From positions 5,367-69,366 of the forward strand of contig JBCBSS010000018.1 in the NCBI GenBank assembly GCA_039819065.1: a DNA stretch of 64,000 nucleotides. The letters run 5' to 3'. Numbering within the stretch: the first letter of the stretch is position 1; each line of letters begins with the position of its first letter. Positions 1 to 7,744 of the stretch are shown here, in pieces. This DNA comes from JBCBSS01 sp039819065. Lineage in GTDB: Bacteria > Bacteroidota > Bacteroidia > Cytophagales > Cyclobacteriaceae. Made by a program: the position numbers and the translations under genes. Under the pieces are notes generated by a model. The model did no database searches. It saw nothing but the letters and a program-made list of their open reading frames with translations, and was not told where the DNA came from.

Positions 1-555
1 ACACAGGCCCATGAACAACTGATGCCATTGAAAAAAGCGCCTGTGAAAAGCGGAGGCATTGGCTTGGTTCAGATTAAGAATTACCTCGAGTACATAGTGA
101 ATTATCAGAACAGAGATTTTATCTCGAATCTGCCCTCAATAGATTTACCGGTGATATTCAGAGGAAATGCTCGAGCTTTCGAACTGAATGGTAGTGAAAT
201 GGAGTACTATCAAAACGGGCTGCATCATGGAGACTTTTTACTTTGTAGCAAATCCGATTTGACCAAAGTCAATAAGATCAGAGAGGGTGGGGTTTACGTT
301 ATTATATCTGATGAGCGTATCATAGCGCGCCGTGTTAAATCTGTAGATAAGAAAACATTGATTTTATCATCTGATGACCCTAACTACAGTTTGCTGGAAA
401 TTCCACTAAAAAGTATATTGGAGTTGTGGGAAGTAAAAGGAGCATATAGTACTTATCTTAACCCGCCTAAAACCATTGATGAAAAAGTGCTTGTATTGGA
501 GAAGCAGTTGAGAGAGCTTTCCGAAAAAGTATCACAATTAGCCAGTAAAAAGTAA
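1..555 (+). CDS. S24/LexA-like transcriptional regulator, C-terminal part
   Basis: The frame is open through base 1, so the start and probably an N-terminal helix-turn-helix lie outside; 184 residues are visible. The core looks like the C-terminal S24 (LexA/CI repressor) fold: an ARAFELNGSEM segment carrying the position of the catalytic serine, followed by a GLHHGDFLL block like the G-D-x-V of the family. Where the family has a lysine the strand reads IIARRVK, so the dyad may be broken and self-cleavage is uncertain. The last 30 residues form a leucine heptad pattern suited to a coiled coil. The stop overlaps the next start by one base (TAATG), so translation is probably coupled to the HKD protein. 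A regulator of the downstream genes is an inference. Confidence 0.7.
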   Translation, partial: TQAHEQLMPLKKAPVKSGGIGLVQIKNYLEYIVNYQNRDFISNLPSIDLPVIFRGNARAFELNGSEMEYYQNGLHHGDFLLCSKSDLTKVNKIREGGVYVIISDERIIARRVKSVDKKTLILSSDDPNYSLLEIPLKSILELWEVKGAYSTYLNPPKTIDEKVLVLEKQLRELSEKVSQLASKK

Positions 556-1265
556 TGCAAGATATCATAGAGTTGTTCGAACAGAGTATCGAAGATACCT
601 GTATGTCGCGGGCTGAAAAACGTACAATCAAGCAGATAGTGCAAGAAAAAGGCCTGGATAGAGACCAGAGGAATTTCCTGCGTAGCAAGATATTCGATAT
701 CGCCTCAGCAAGGGCTACAGACGAAAACTATTCCCAGGTCTTACAGTGGTTAGAAGAAGCCAATAAGGCCCTTATACCAAAAGACCATCAGCATGTACAA
801 ACCGAATCATATTTCAGTCCGGGCGATGAATGTTTGAAGACCATCAACGGCCATTTGAGATCAGCCGTTTCTTCTATTAAGATTTGTGTCTTTACCATCA
901 GTGACAACCGTATTTCAGATACTATAGTTGAGAGCTACCGAAGAGGTATAGACATCAAGATCATCACCGATGACGACAAGGTGTTTGACAAGGGTTCAGA
1001 TATAGACTACTTGGTAAGAAAGGGCATTCCCATCAAGGTCGATGACACCAGGTATCACATGCACCATAAGTTCTTGTTGATCGATAAACAAAAGTTAATA
1101 ACCGGTAGTTATAATTGGACGAGAAGTGCAGCCGAGTATAATCATGAGAATATCATTGTGACGGACGACCAAAGTGCCGTGAATGAGTACGTCAAAGAGT
1201 TCGATAGGCTTTGGAAAACCATGTGTGCTTACGATCAGCTAGGCGGTAAAAGTTGTCCAACTTAA
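555..1265 (+). CDS. Phospholipase D-like (single HKD) protein, putative nuclease
   Basis: A 236-residue soluble protein. The first 85 residues are helical and charged, loosely like a TerB-type helical domain (weak guess). Residues about 90-230 form one PLD domain with the HKD signature HHKFLLID near residue 169 followed by GSYNWT, which completes the active site. One HKD motif per chain means it should work as a dimer, as in Nuc or Zucchini-type phosphodiesterases; in small stand-alone proteins of this type the substrate is more often nucleic acid than lipid, but that is family knowledge and not shown here. There is no signal peptide, so it acts in the cytoplasm. It is coupled to the S24 regulator upstream, and the DUF4286 gene follows 11 bases later. 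Confidence 0.85.
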   Translation: MQDIIELFEQSIEDTCMSRAEKRTIKQIVQEKGLDRDQRNFLRSKIFDIASARATDENYSQVLQWLEEANKALIPKDHQHVQTESYFSPGDECLKTINGHLRSAVSSIKICVFTISDNRISDTIVESYRRGIDIKIITDDDKVFDKGSDIDYLVRKGIPIKVDDTRYHMHHKFLLIDKQKLITGSYNWTRSAAEYNHENIIVTDDQSAVNEYVKEFDRLWKTMCAYDQLGGKSCPT

Positions 1266-1276
1266 AAAGCGATTTA

Positions 1277-1582
1277 ATGATTCTTTACAACGTTACGATT
1301 GGAGTAGATCAAGACATTGAGGGTGAGTGGCTGCAATGGATAAAAGCCAAGCATATTCCGGATGTAATGGAAACGGGTATGTTCATAGAATATAAGATAT
1401 TCAAGGTACTCAGTCAGGAAAATGAAGGCAGTGTTTCTTACTCCATTCAATACTTTGCGGAAACGGTAGATAATGTCGTCAAATACCTGGACGAGTATGC
1501 CCCGCCTATCATTGAAGAGCATCGGAAACGCTACAGGGAGAAACATGTGGCTTTCAGGACACTTCTGGAAGAGGTTTCGTAA
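1277..1582 (+). CDS. DUF4286 family protein
   Basis: A 101-residue protein beginning MILYNVT, the standard opening of the DUF4286 family of Bacteroidota; it continues with the family pattern W-x-x-W-x-x-x-H-I-P-D-V-M-x-T-G. A TTG 24 bases upstream would give a longer protein that overlaps the HKD gene, but the ATG at 1277 matches the family start. The fold is expected to be a ferredoxin-like ABM or dimeric alpha/beta barrel type; no function is known. It lies 11 bases after the HKD gene and is probably the last gene of that operon. It is common in this phylum, so its presence next to the helicase may be chance. Confidence 0.85.
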   Translation: MILYNVTIGVDQDIEGEWLQWIKAKHIPDVMETGMFIEYKIFKVLSQENEGSVSYSIQYFAETVDNVVKYLDEYAPPIIEEHRKRYREKHVAFRTLLEEVS

Positions 1583-1602
1583 TGTGCTCATAATATTAGC
1601 AT

Positions 1603-1621
1603 AGCCTGTTGAATACAGGCT
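1603..1621 (+). repeat. Perfect short inverted repeat between DUF4286 and helicase genes
   Basis: AGCCTGT and ACAGGCT flank a TGAAT loop. No T-run follows, so it is not a typical intrinsic terminator. It may separate the S24/HKD/DUF4286 operon from the helicase gene or be an operator. Confidence 0.35.
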
Positions 1622-1720
1622 TATAATTGGCTTAACAATTCTCTAAACGCCTCGGCATTCTGCTAACCACATTTACTATCTTTCCGGTTGGCGACCATTA
1701 ATGTACAGCAACAAGGCACG

Positions 1721-4477
1721 ATGAGCATACCTAATTACATTAAATTCCTCAAGAGTTGTTATCAGTCTGACAACCGGCAATTATCACTTTCTAGCATCTA
1801 CCATGACAAGGTAGAGAATCGGTATTTTTTCTCTGGTAAGGAGGAGTTGCTTAACGAGCACCTCCCTTACGTTGGTATTGAAAATAAATATGCCGAAGAG
1901 GTAAATAAGAACTTGAGCCTTTTTGCCAGAGAGAAACAACTTTTTCACTTTTCATTCTTTCTGCTGGTTCGAAGTCAGGGTTTTCAAAAACGAGTTCAGA
2001 ACCTGTGTGTACCACTTTTCTTGCACCCAGCAGAAATATTTGAAAAGGATGGGCAGCACTTTGTACAGATCGACTTCGCAAGGAGAATCATAAACTACAA
2101 TGTGCTGGCTTCGTTACGAGATGACCAGACACTTTCCACATCTGATTTAGTGGAGCAATTGCACAAAGAACTACCACCTGGAATTGTAGATTTTCAACGA
2201 GTAGGTAATATTGTAAGGGTGTTGAAAAAGCACATATCTTCTATAGATACAGAAAGTATGTTGCTCTATCCTGACCTCACCAGTGAACAGGCAATCAAAA
2301 CTAAACTCAAGGCATACAAGGCTAATCAATCTCCAACTATACTACCTGGCTCTGCACTTGGCGTAGTCAAAAAATCTACCAATACACGGGGCATTGTTAA
2401 TGGACTCACGGCTTTAAGCGGGGCTTCAAGCTATCCCGCCGCATTTAGAAAGCTCTTTTTGGATGATGATACAAGTATCGCGAGTAAAGAAAAGATAGGT
2501 ATGGTACCTTCTATTCTGAGTAAAGCGCAAGAGCAGATTTTAGAGTCTGTGGCCGAAAATCATCAGACGCTGATTATAGGGCCGCCGGGTACGGGTAAAT
2601 CATATACCATCGCTTCGCTCGCTGTAGAACAAATGAGCAAAGGAAATACCGTGCTCATTGCTGCTCGAACCGATCAGGCGCTTGATGTAATTGCTGACAA
2701 AATAGAGAATCAACTAGGCCTAACGAACCTGGTTGTAAAGGCTAGCCAGAAAGACTCAGTTAAACGATTAAGCCATCGCATCGCGGTGCTATTGTCAGGT
2801 ATCAAAGGTGATTTATGGAAGATGGCCCATAGAAGGTCAGATCTTTTAAGGAGCATCGAAAAGACCAAATCGAAGATAGCTTCGCTTGAAAAGGCTTTTA
2901 AACAACAGGTAGAAGATGAGATAGATTGGGGAGGACATTTCGTTGATTATAAGAAAGATCCGGGTTTTTTCAAGAGCCTGAAAAAGCATTACATCAATTT
3001 CAGAAATTCCAGGCGAGAGCCCCATTGGGTGATAGCCAATGAGCTTTTTGAACTGTTCGAAACCCAACAACGCGAAATTAAAGAATACATCAGCTTAACT
3101 TTAGAACTTCAGGTTGATAGGATTTTAAAAGAGCATCGAAAAGACTTAACCAATTTTCAAAGTGCCATAAAGGCCAGAACAGGACTTAAGGCAGAGGCAC
3201 TTTTTGAGCAAGTAAATTTCAAGGCAGTATTGAGCATACTTCCTATATGGTTGGTCAATATGTCAGACATTCATGATGTATTTCCACTCAACGCTGAGTT
3301 GTTTGATGTGGCTATAGTCGATGAAGCCACTCAATGTGATATAGCCAGTGCACTCCCCATGCTTTATAGGGGCAAAAAGCATGTCATTGCTGGGGATCCT
3401 CAACAGCTCAGGCATATTTCATTTCTTTCCAGAAGCAGGCAAGCACAACTGGCGAAGTCATTTGAAATATCAGCGCTGGATACCGCCAAAATGGATTTCA
3501 GAGAGAATAGCTTACTCGACTTTTTCAATAAAGGTATCGCTGACCAAGCACAGGTGGCTTTTCTCGATGAGCATTTTCGAAGCCGACCTAGAATTATTCA
3601 TTTCAGTAATCAACAATTCTATGAGGGAGCCCTCAAGGTGATGACCCAAAGGCCTGGAATTGAGCATTTGCCCAACGCCCTTGAGATTATTGATGCAAAA
3701 GGGAAGCGGTTGAAAAGTGGATATAATAAAAGAGAAGCAGAAGAGGTCATTACCGGAATAGAAGGTTTGATTAATGCTCAAGCCGATTTTAAGGCTGATA
3801 TGATCACCTCGATTGGTGTTATCTCACCATTTCGTGATCAGGTCGATTACATAGCCAGGCAGATAGAGTCTACGTTCTCATTGACTGATATTCGCAGGCA
3901 CAATATAATGATAGGCACGGCTTTCGCATTCCAAGGTGAAGAACGAGATATTGTATTTTTGTCATTTGCTGTTGACGGGCAAACGCACAGCTCCGCCTTT
4001 GTTCATTTGAATAAGCCAGATGTATTTAACGTAGCCATAACCAGGGCCAAATTCAAACAGGTTTTGATCAAGTCTATCGATAACAAAGAATTAGATTCCA
4101 ATAGTTTATTCAGGAAATACCTTGATTTAGCAGGGAATGCGGATGCTTTCTACCGTGAATCGCATCAATATGCTCAACCTGATAGCAAAGATGACTTTCT
4201 CAAGGAGGTTATCGAAGAAATTGAAGAAGCTGGAATTGAGCATTGGGTGTCCTATCATATAGGAGGCCTTGAAGTGGACGTTATGATGCATCATAAAAAT
4301 GCTGCGTTTGCACTTGACCTTATTGGTTACCCCGGTGAATACCAGGATGCCTTTTCGATCGACCGCTATAAAATGCTTCAAAGAGTGGGAATTGATGTTT
4401 TTCCATTACCCTATACACTTTGGGTCAATTCAAGGACAAAATGTATGGAAAGCATTAAAGATCTTATTAAGTACTGA
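1721..4477 (+). CDS. SF1 DNA/RNA helicase with DUF4011-like N-terminus and nuclease-like C-terminus
   Basis: A 918-residue protein. An N-terminal region of about 270 residues contains PLFLHPAEI followed by an INYNVL stretch, reminiscent of the DUF4011 region of large COG1112 helicases. The helicase core follows: Walker A GPPGTGKS near residue 287, a charged coiled-coil insertion at about 350-470, motif II VDEATQ near 533, GDPQQL, a DEHFRSRPR block, GTAFAFQGEERD (motif V) and NVAITRAK (motif VI). The last 90 residues look like an MTES_1575/Vsr-type PD-(D/E)XK domain (GGLEVDVMM, then a D-R-Y-K-M-L helix and GIDVFPL), but the usual ExK/ExD reads LDLIG, so nuclease activity is doubtful. A TTG at 1688 could add 11 residues. 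The layout is a compact version of DUF4011-helicase-Vsr (Hhe-like) antiphage proteins; a defence role is inferred only. Confidence 0.8.
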   Translation: MSIPNYIKFLKSCYQSDNRQLSLSSIYHDKVENRYFFSGKEELLNEHLPYVGIENKYAEEVNKNLSLFAREKQLFHFSFFLLVRSQGFQKRVQNLCVPLFLHPAEIFEKDGQHFVQIDFARRIINYNVLASLRDDQTLSTSDLVEQLHKELPPGIVDFQRVGNIVRVLKKHISSIDTESMLLYPDLTSEQAIKTKLKAYKANQSPTILPGSALGVVKKSTNTRGIVNGLTALSGASSYPAAFRKLFLDDDTSIASKEKIGMVPSILSKAQEQILESVAENHQTLIIGPPGTGKSYTIASLAVEQMSKGNTVLIAARTDQALDVIADKIENQLGLTNLVVKASQKDSVKRLSHRIAVLLSGIKGDLWKMAHRRSDLLRSIEKTKSKIASLEKAFKQQVEDEIDWGGHFVDYKKDPGFFKSLKKHYINFRNSRREPHWVIANELFELFETQQREIKEYISLTLELQVDRILKEHRKDLTNFQSAIKARTGLKAEALFEQVNFKAVLSILPIWLVNMSDIHDVFPLNAELFDVAIVDEATQCDIASALPMLYRGKKHVIAGDPQQLRHISFLSRSRQAQLAKSFEISALDTAKMDFRENSLLDFFNKGIADQAQVAFLDEHFRSRPRIIHFSNQQFYEGALKVMTQRPGIEHLPNALEIIDAKGKRLKSGYNKREAEEVITGIEGLINAQADFKADMITSIGVISPFRDQVDYIARQIESTFSLTDIRRHNIMIGTAFAFQGEERDIVFLSFAVDGQTHSSAFVHLNKPDVFNVAITRAKFKQVLIKSIDNKELDSNSLFRKYLDLAGNADAFYRESHQYAQPDSKDDFLKEVIEEIEEAGIEHWVSYHIGGLEVDVMMHHKNAAFALDLIGYPGEYQDAFSIDRYKMLQRVGIDVFPLPYTLWVNSRTKCMESIKDLIKY

Positions 4478-4565
4478 TCATGAAACTTATTTAGGTGATT
4501 TTCTGTAAGAACTTTACTTTCAAGTGATCAGAGAAGATATTATCTTTTGACCATAATTGCTTTCA

Positions 4566-4949
4566 ATGGAGAAAATTGCACTAGAAGGAACTGAAGAACG
4601 TCCTTCTGTTATACTAGATAAGACTACCGGTAAGTTTGAGATAGCTGGGAAATCTTATATGGAGGATGTAGCGACCTTCTATCACGAAATTATAGACTGG
4701 CTCGAGGATTATGGCAAGGAACCCAATGCGCTGACCGTTTTCGAGTTTCGACTGGACTATAGGAACACTTCATCATCCAAGATGATCATCGATGTCATTG
4801 AGATTTTGCATAACATCAACAAATCTGGTCATGATGTTTTAGTCAAATGGTGCTATTATGCAGATGATGAGGACATTAAACAAATAGGTAGAGACTTTAG
4901 TGAGATATACCAGTTACCTTTTGTTTTTGACTGTACCGATTCATTTTAG
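4566..4949 (+). CDS. SiaC family regulatory phosphoprotein (DUF1987)
   Basis: A 127-residue protein with the DUF1987/SiaC pattern: an opening EGTEERPSV strand, GKSYMEDVATFY and the phosphosite loop RNTSSSKMI. In Pseudomonas SiaC, a threonine in the equivalent NTSS loop is phosphorylated by SiaB, dephosphorylated by SiaA, and the unmodified form activates the diguanylate cyclase SiaD. No siaA, siaB or siaD partner lies nearby, so this is an orphan copy and its partner is unknown. The ATG at 4566 is preferred over a TTG three codons earlier. The stop overlaps the stop of the convergent GNAT gene by four bases. Confidence 0.85.
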   Translation: MEKIALEGTEERPSVILDKTTGKFEIAGKSYMEDVATFYHEIIDWLEDYGKEPNALTVFEFRLDYRNTSSSKMIIDVIEILHNINKSGHDVLVKWCYYADDEDIKQIGRDFSEIYQLPFVFDCTDSF

Positions 4950-5416
4950 CTCTTAAATTGCTGAATCTGTTCCGTACTAAGCGAACAGTTAATCCATTCT
5001 CCGTCTAAATCTGATCCATACTTTATGTAGAAGTTGATCGCCGGCTCATTCCAATCCAGCACCTGCCACACCATGCCCGCACAATTATCTTCTTTTGCTC
5101 TTTCTATGGTACGATCGAAAAGTAATTTGCCGATTCCCTTACCTCTCTGGCTTTCGGTCACGACAATATCTTCCAGGTAAAGGCGCTTTCCTTTCCAGGT
5201 AGAATAACGATAGTAGTATATGGAGATGCCCACAATCAGCCCTTCGGATTCCGCTACGAATAAACCGTAAATTGGATTTTCACCAAAGCCATCTTCTTCC
5301 ATGCGCTCCACCGTATTCTCCACTTGATCAAGCCCTTTTTCGTATGCTGCGAGCTCTTTTATCAATTCCAGTACCCTGGGAAGATCTTCTTTTTTGCCGT
5401 ATCTGATTGTAGCCAT
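4946..5416 (-). CDS. GNAT family N-acetyltransferase, SAT1-like
   Basis: A 156-residue single-domain GNAT. The acetyl-CoA loop reads QRGKGIGKLL, and LYLEDIVV before it plus WNEPAINFYIKYG after it resemble spermidine/spermine and thialysine acetyltransferases (SAT1/SAT2 group). The substrate is probably a small amine but cannot be fixed from sequence. It is transcribed on its own, downstream of the prolyl oligopeptidase and separated from it by a strong terminator. It converges with the SiaC gene and shares four bases with it. Confidence 0.85.
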   Translation of the reverse strand: MATIRYGKKEDLPRVLELIKELAAYEKGLDQVENTVERMEEDGFGENPIYGLFVAESEGLIVGISIYYYRYSTWKGKRLYLEDIVVTESQRGKGIGKLLFDRTIERAKEDNCAGMVWQVLDWNEPAINFYIKYGSDLDGEWINCSLSTEQIQQFKS

Positions 5417-5443
5417 ATGAGTAATAATAAACCTATTCAGTAT

Positions 5444-5498
5444 GAAAACAAAAGGCTGTCGCGAAAGCCTATCATTTCGATCGGCTTTTACGACAGCC
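5444..5498 (-). terminator. Intrinsic terminator of the prolyl oligopeptidase gene
   Basis: Arms GGCTGTCGCGAAAGCC (5454-5469) and GGCTTTTACGACAGCC (5483-5498) form a 16-pair stem with one wobble and one mismatch around a 13-base loop. Read on the minus strand, a T-rich run (the A-rich 5444-5453) follows. Confidence 0.85.
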
Positions 5499-5518
5499 CT
5501 ATATGCATTTTTATCAGC

Positions 5519-7666
5519 TTATTGTTGCGTTTTGGCTAATTCTGGTATCACACCCATGTTGAACCAGGCAAAAGCATATCGATCTGCTGTTTGTTCTATC
5601 ACCTTGGAAGTAGGTGTTCCGGCACCGTGACCTGCATCTGTTTCGATGCGTATCAACACTGGATTATTGCCTTTATGATTTTCCTGTAAGGTAGCTGCAA
5701 ATTTGAATGAATGTGCAGGGACCACTCTGTCATCATGATCAGCAGTGGTGACCATAGTGGCAGGGTAGGCCGTTCCAGGCTTAAGTGCATGCACGGGAGA
5801 ATACTTATGCAAGTAATCAAACATTTCTTTAGAATCTTCCGATGTGCCATAGTCTGATGCCCAACCAGCACCAGCTGTGAATTTGTGATATCTCAACATG
5901 TCCATCACGCCTACGGCCGGGAATGCTACTTTAGCCAAGTCAGGTCGCTGAGTCATAGTAGCTCCTACCAATAATCCTCCGTTAGAACCTCCGGCGATCG
6001 CCATATAATCACTTGAGGTATATTTCTCATTAATCAAGTATTCACCAGCAGCGATGAAATCATCAAACACATTTTGCTTTTGCATTTTTGTACCTGCCTT
6101 ATGCCACTTCTCACCATATTCACCACCACCGCGAATATTTGGCTGGGCGTATATTCCGCCATTCTCTAACCATACAATTCTAGAAGTGCTAAATGAAGGC
6201 CTAAGACTGATATTGAACCCACCGTAAGCATATAGGTAGGTCGCATTCTTGCCATTCATTTCCAGCCCTTTCTTATGCACGATGAACATTGGCACTTTCG
6301 TGCCGTCCTTACTTTCGTAGAATACCTGCTTGGTTTCATAATCTTCGGGGTTGAAATCAATTTCAGGCTTTATATATAGCTCAGATTTACCACTGGCGAT
6401 ATCATACTTGAAAATGGTAGTAGGGTAGGTGAAGGAAGTAAACGAATAGTAGAGCTCAGTGTCTTCTTCTTCACCACCAAAACCTCCAGCTGTTCCTATT
6501 CCAGGTAACTCTACCTCTCGCTCCAGTTTCCCTTGCATGTCAAACTGCTTGATCTGTGTCTGGGCATCTACCATATAATTGGCGAAGATCTTACCACCCG
6601 CAGTACCGGCGTTCAGTACATTGTCATTTTCAGGAATAACATCCTTCCAGTTCTCTGGAACCGGATTAGCAGCATCAACCTCAACTATTCGATTGTTTGG
6701 TGCATCCAAGTTGGTTTGGATAAGCAGTCGAGACCCTTCCGATGCCAGAATGCTATGATCGTTATCATAAGACTCTGTAATTGGGACAATCTCACCTCTA
6801 GGGTCATTTAGGTCCTTGATATAGAGCTGATTACCACTAGTACTTTGTGCAGCTGTAATGACGAGGAATCTTTGGTCTTCAGTTAAATAAGCGAATATGT
6901 ATCTTCTTGGCTGCTTTTCTCCGCCGAAAATAAGCTTATCTTCACTCTGTGGAGTACCTAACTTGTGGTAGTAGAGTTTGTGATATTGCGTTTTAGCTGA
7001 GAGTTCACTTCCTGCTTCGGGTTTATCATAGCTGCTGTAGAAGAAGCCCTCGTTGCCTTTCCACGAGAGACCACTGAACTTGATGTCTTTCAGTGTATCA
7101 CCAACCATCTCTTTGTTTTGGGCATTAAGTACAATCGCTTTTCTCCAATCAGATCCACCTTCAGAAATTAGAAACCCAAACAATGAGCCGTCTTTAGAAA
7201 AGCTGGTACCCATCATTGATATTGTGCCTTCTTCATTGAAAGTATTGGGATCTATGAAGACTTCAGCTTCTCCATCTTCGCCTTTCTTTCTGTAAAGGAC
7301 ATTTTGGTTTTGAAGTCCATCATTCTTGGAGAAATAGTAATAATCTCCATGTTTGCTGGGTGCAAATACCCTTTCATAATCCAGCAACTCTGTGAGTCTG
7401 GATTTTATGTTATCCCTGAATGGGATATCATTGAGATAACCAAAAGTCACTTCATTTTGAGAGGATACCCATTTGGCAGTTGCCTCTGAGCGATCGTCTT
7501 CCAACCAACGATAAGGGTCAGGTACTTCCGTACCGAAATAGACGTCTGTGGTATCTACTTTAGCCGTTTCGGGATATGGGAAGGCAGCTTTATTTTCATC
7601 TGCTTTTTCACTACAAGCATACATGGTCATGGCTGCTAACAGAAATAATAATGATTGCTTCATCAT
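5519..7666 (-). CDS. Prolyl oligopeptidase (S9A), predicted lipoprotein
   Basis: A 715-residue serine peptidase. A lipoprotein signal ends in the lipobox MYAC (cysteine 18), so it is exported and lipid-anchored. The N-terminal part opens with DPYRWLEDD, the usual S9A beginning, and residues about 80-440 form the seven-bladed propeller that filters short peptides. The alpha/beta-hydrolase part carries GGSNGG with the nucleophile at Ser561, an aspartate in HDDRV near 645 and His680 in DAGHGAG, with spacing like that of porcine prolyl oligopeptidase. It cleaves after proline in short peptides. It is a single gene with its own terminator and an inverted repeat just upstream of its start. Two consecutive ATG codons (7666, 7663) can serve as start. 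Confidence 0.95.
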   Translation of the reverse strand: MMKQSLLFLLAAMTMYACSEKADENKAAFPYPETAKVDTTDVYFGTEVPDPYRWLEDDRSEATAKWVSSQNEVTFGYLNDIPFRDNIKSRLTELLDYERVFAPSKHGDYYYFSKNDGLQNQNVLYRKKGEDGEAEVFIDPNTFNEEGTISMMGTSFSKDGSLFGFLISEGGSDWRKAIVLNAQNKEMVGDTLKDIKFSGLSWKGNEGFFYSSYDKPEAGSELSAKTQYHKLYYHKLGTPQSEDKLIFGGEKQPRRYIFAYLTEDQRFLVITAAQSTSGNQLYIKDLNDPRGEIVPITESYDNDHSILASEGSRLLIQTNLDAPNNRIVEVDAANPVPENWKDVIPENDNVLNAGTAGGKIFANYMVDAQTQIKQFDMQGKLEREVELPGIGTAGGFGGEEEDTELYYSFTSFTYPTTIFKYDIASGKSELYIKPEIDFNPEDYETKQVFYESKDGTKVPMFIVHKKGLEMNGKNATYLYAYGGFNISLRPSFSTSRIVWLENGGIYAQPNIRGGGEYGEKWHKAGTKMQKQNVFDDFIAAGEYLINEKYTSSDYMAIAGGSNGGLLVGATMTQRPDLAKVAFPAVGVMDMLRYHKFTAGAGWASDYGTSEDSKEMFDYLHKYSPVHALKPGTAYPATMVTTADHDDRVVPAHSFKFAATLQENHKGNNPVLIRIETDAGHGAGTPTSKVIEQTADRYAFAWFNMGVIPELAKTQQ

Positions 7667-7667
7667 A

Positions 7668-7695
7668 AATATTGGTTTCGGTTTGTGCCAATATT
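7668..7695 (-). promoter_or_regulatory. Inverted repeat and possible -7 element upstream of prolyl oligopeptidase
   Basis: AATATTGG (7668-7675) and CCAATATT (7688-7695) form a perfect 8-12-8 inverted repeat right before the start codon. On the minus strand, TAATATTG (7689-7696) resembles TAnnTTTG with one mismatch, and a TTG lies about 20 bases upstream, so the repeat may be an operator overlapping the promoter. Confidence 0.4.
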
Positions 7696-7744
7696 ATGAA
7701 GAAGCTTATGTGGGAGCAATTATTATTTTACAGACGGAAAGTCG

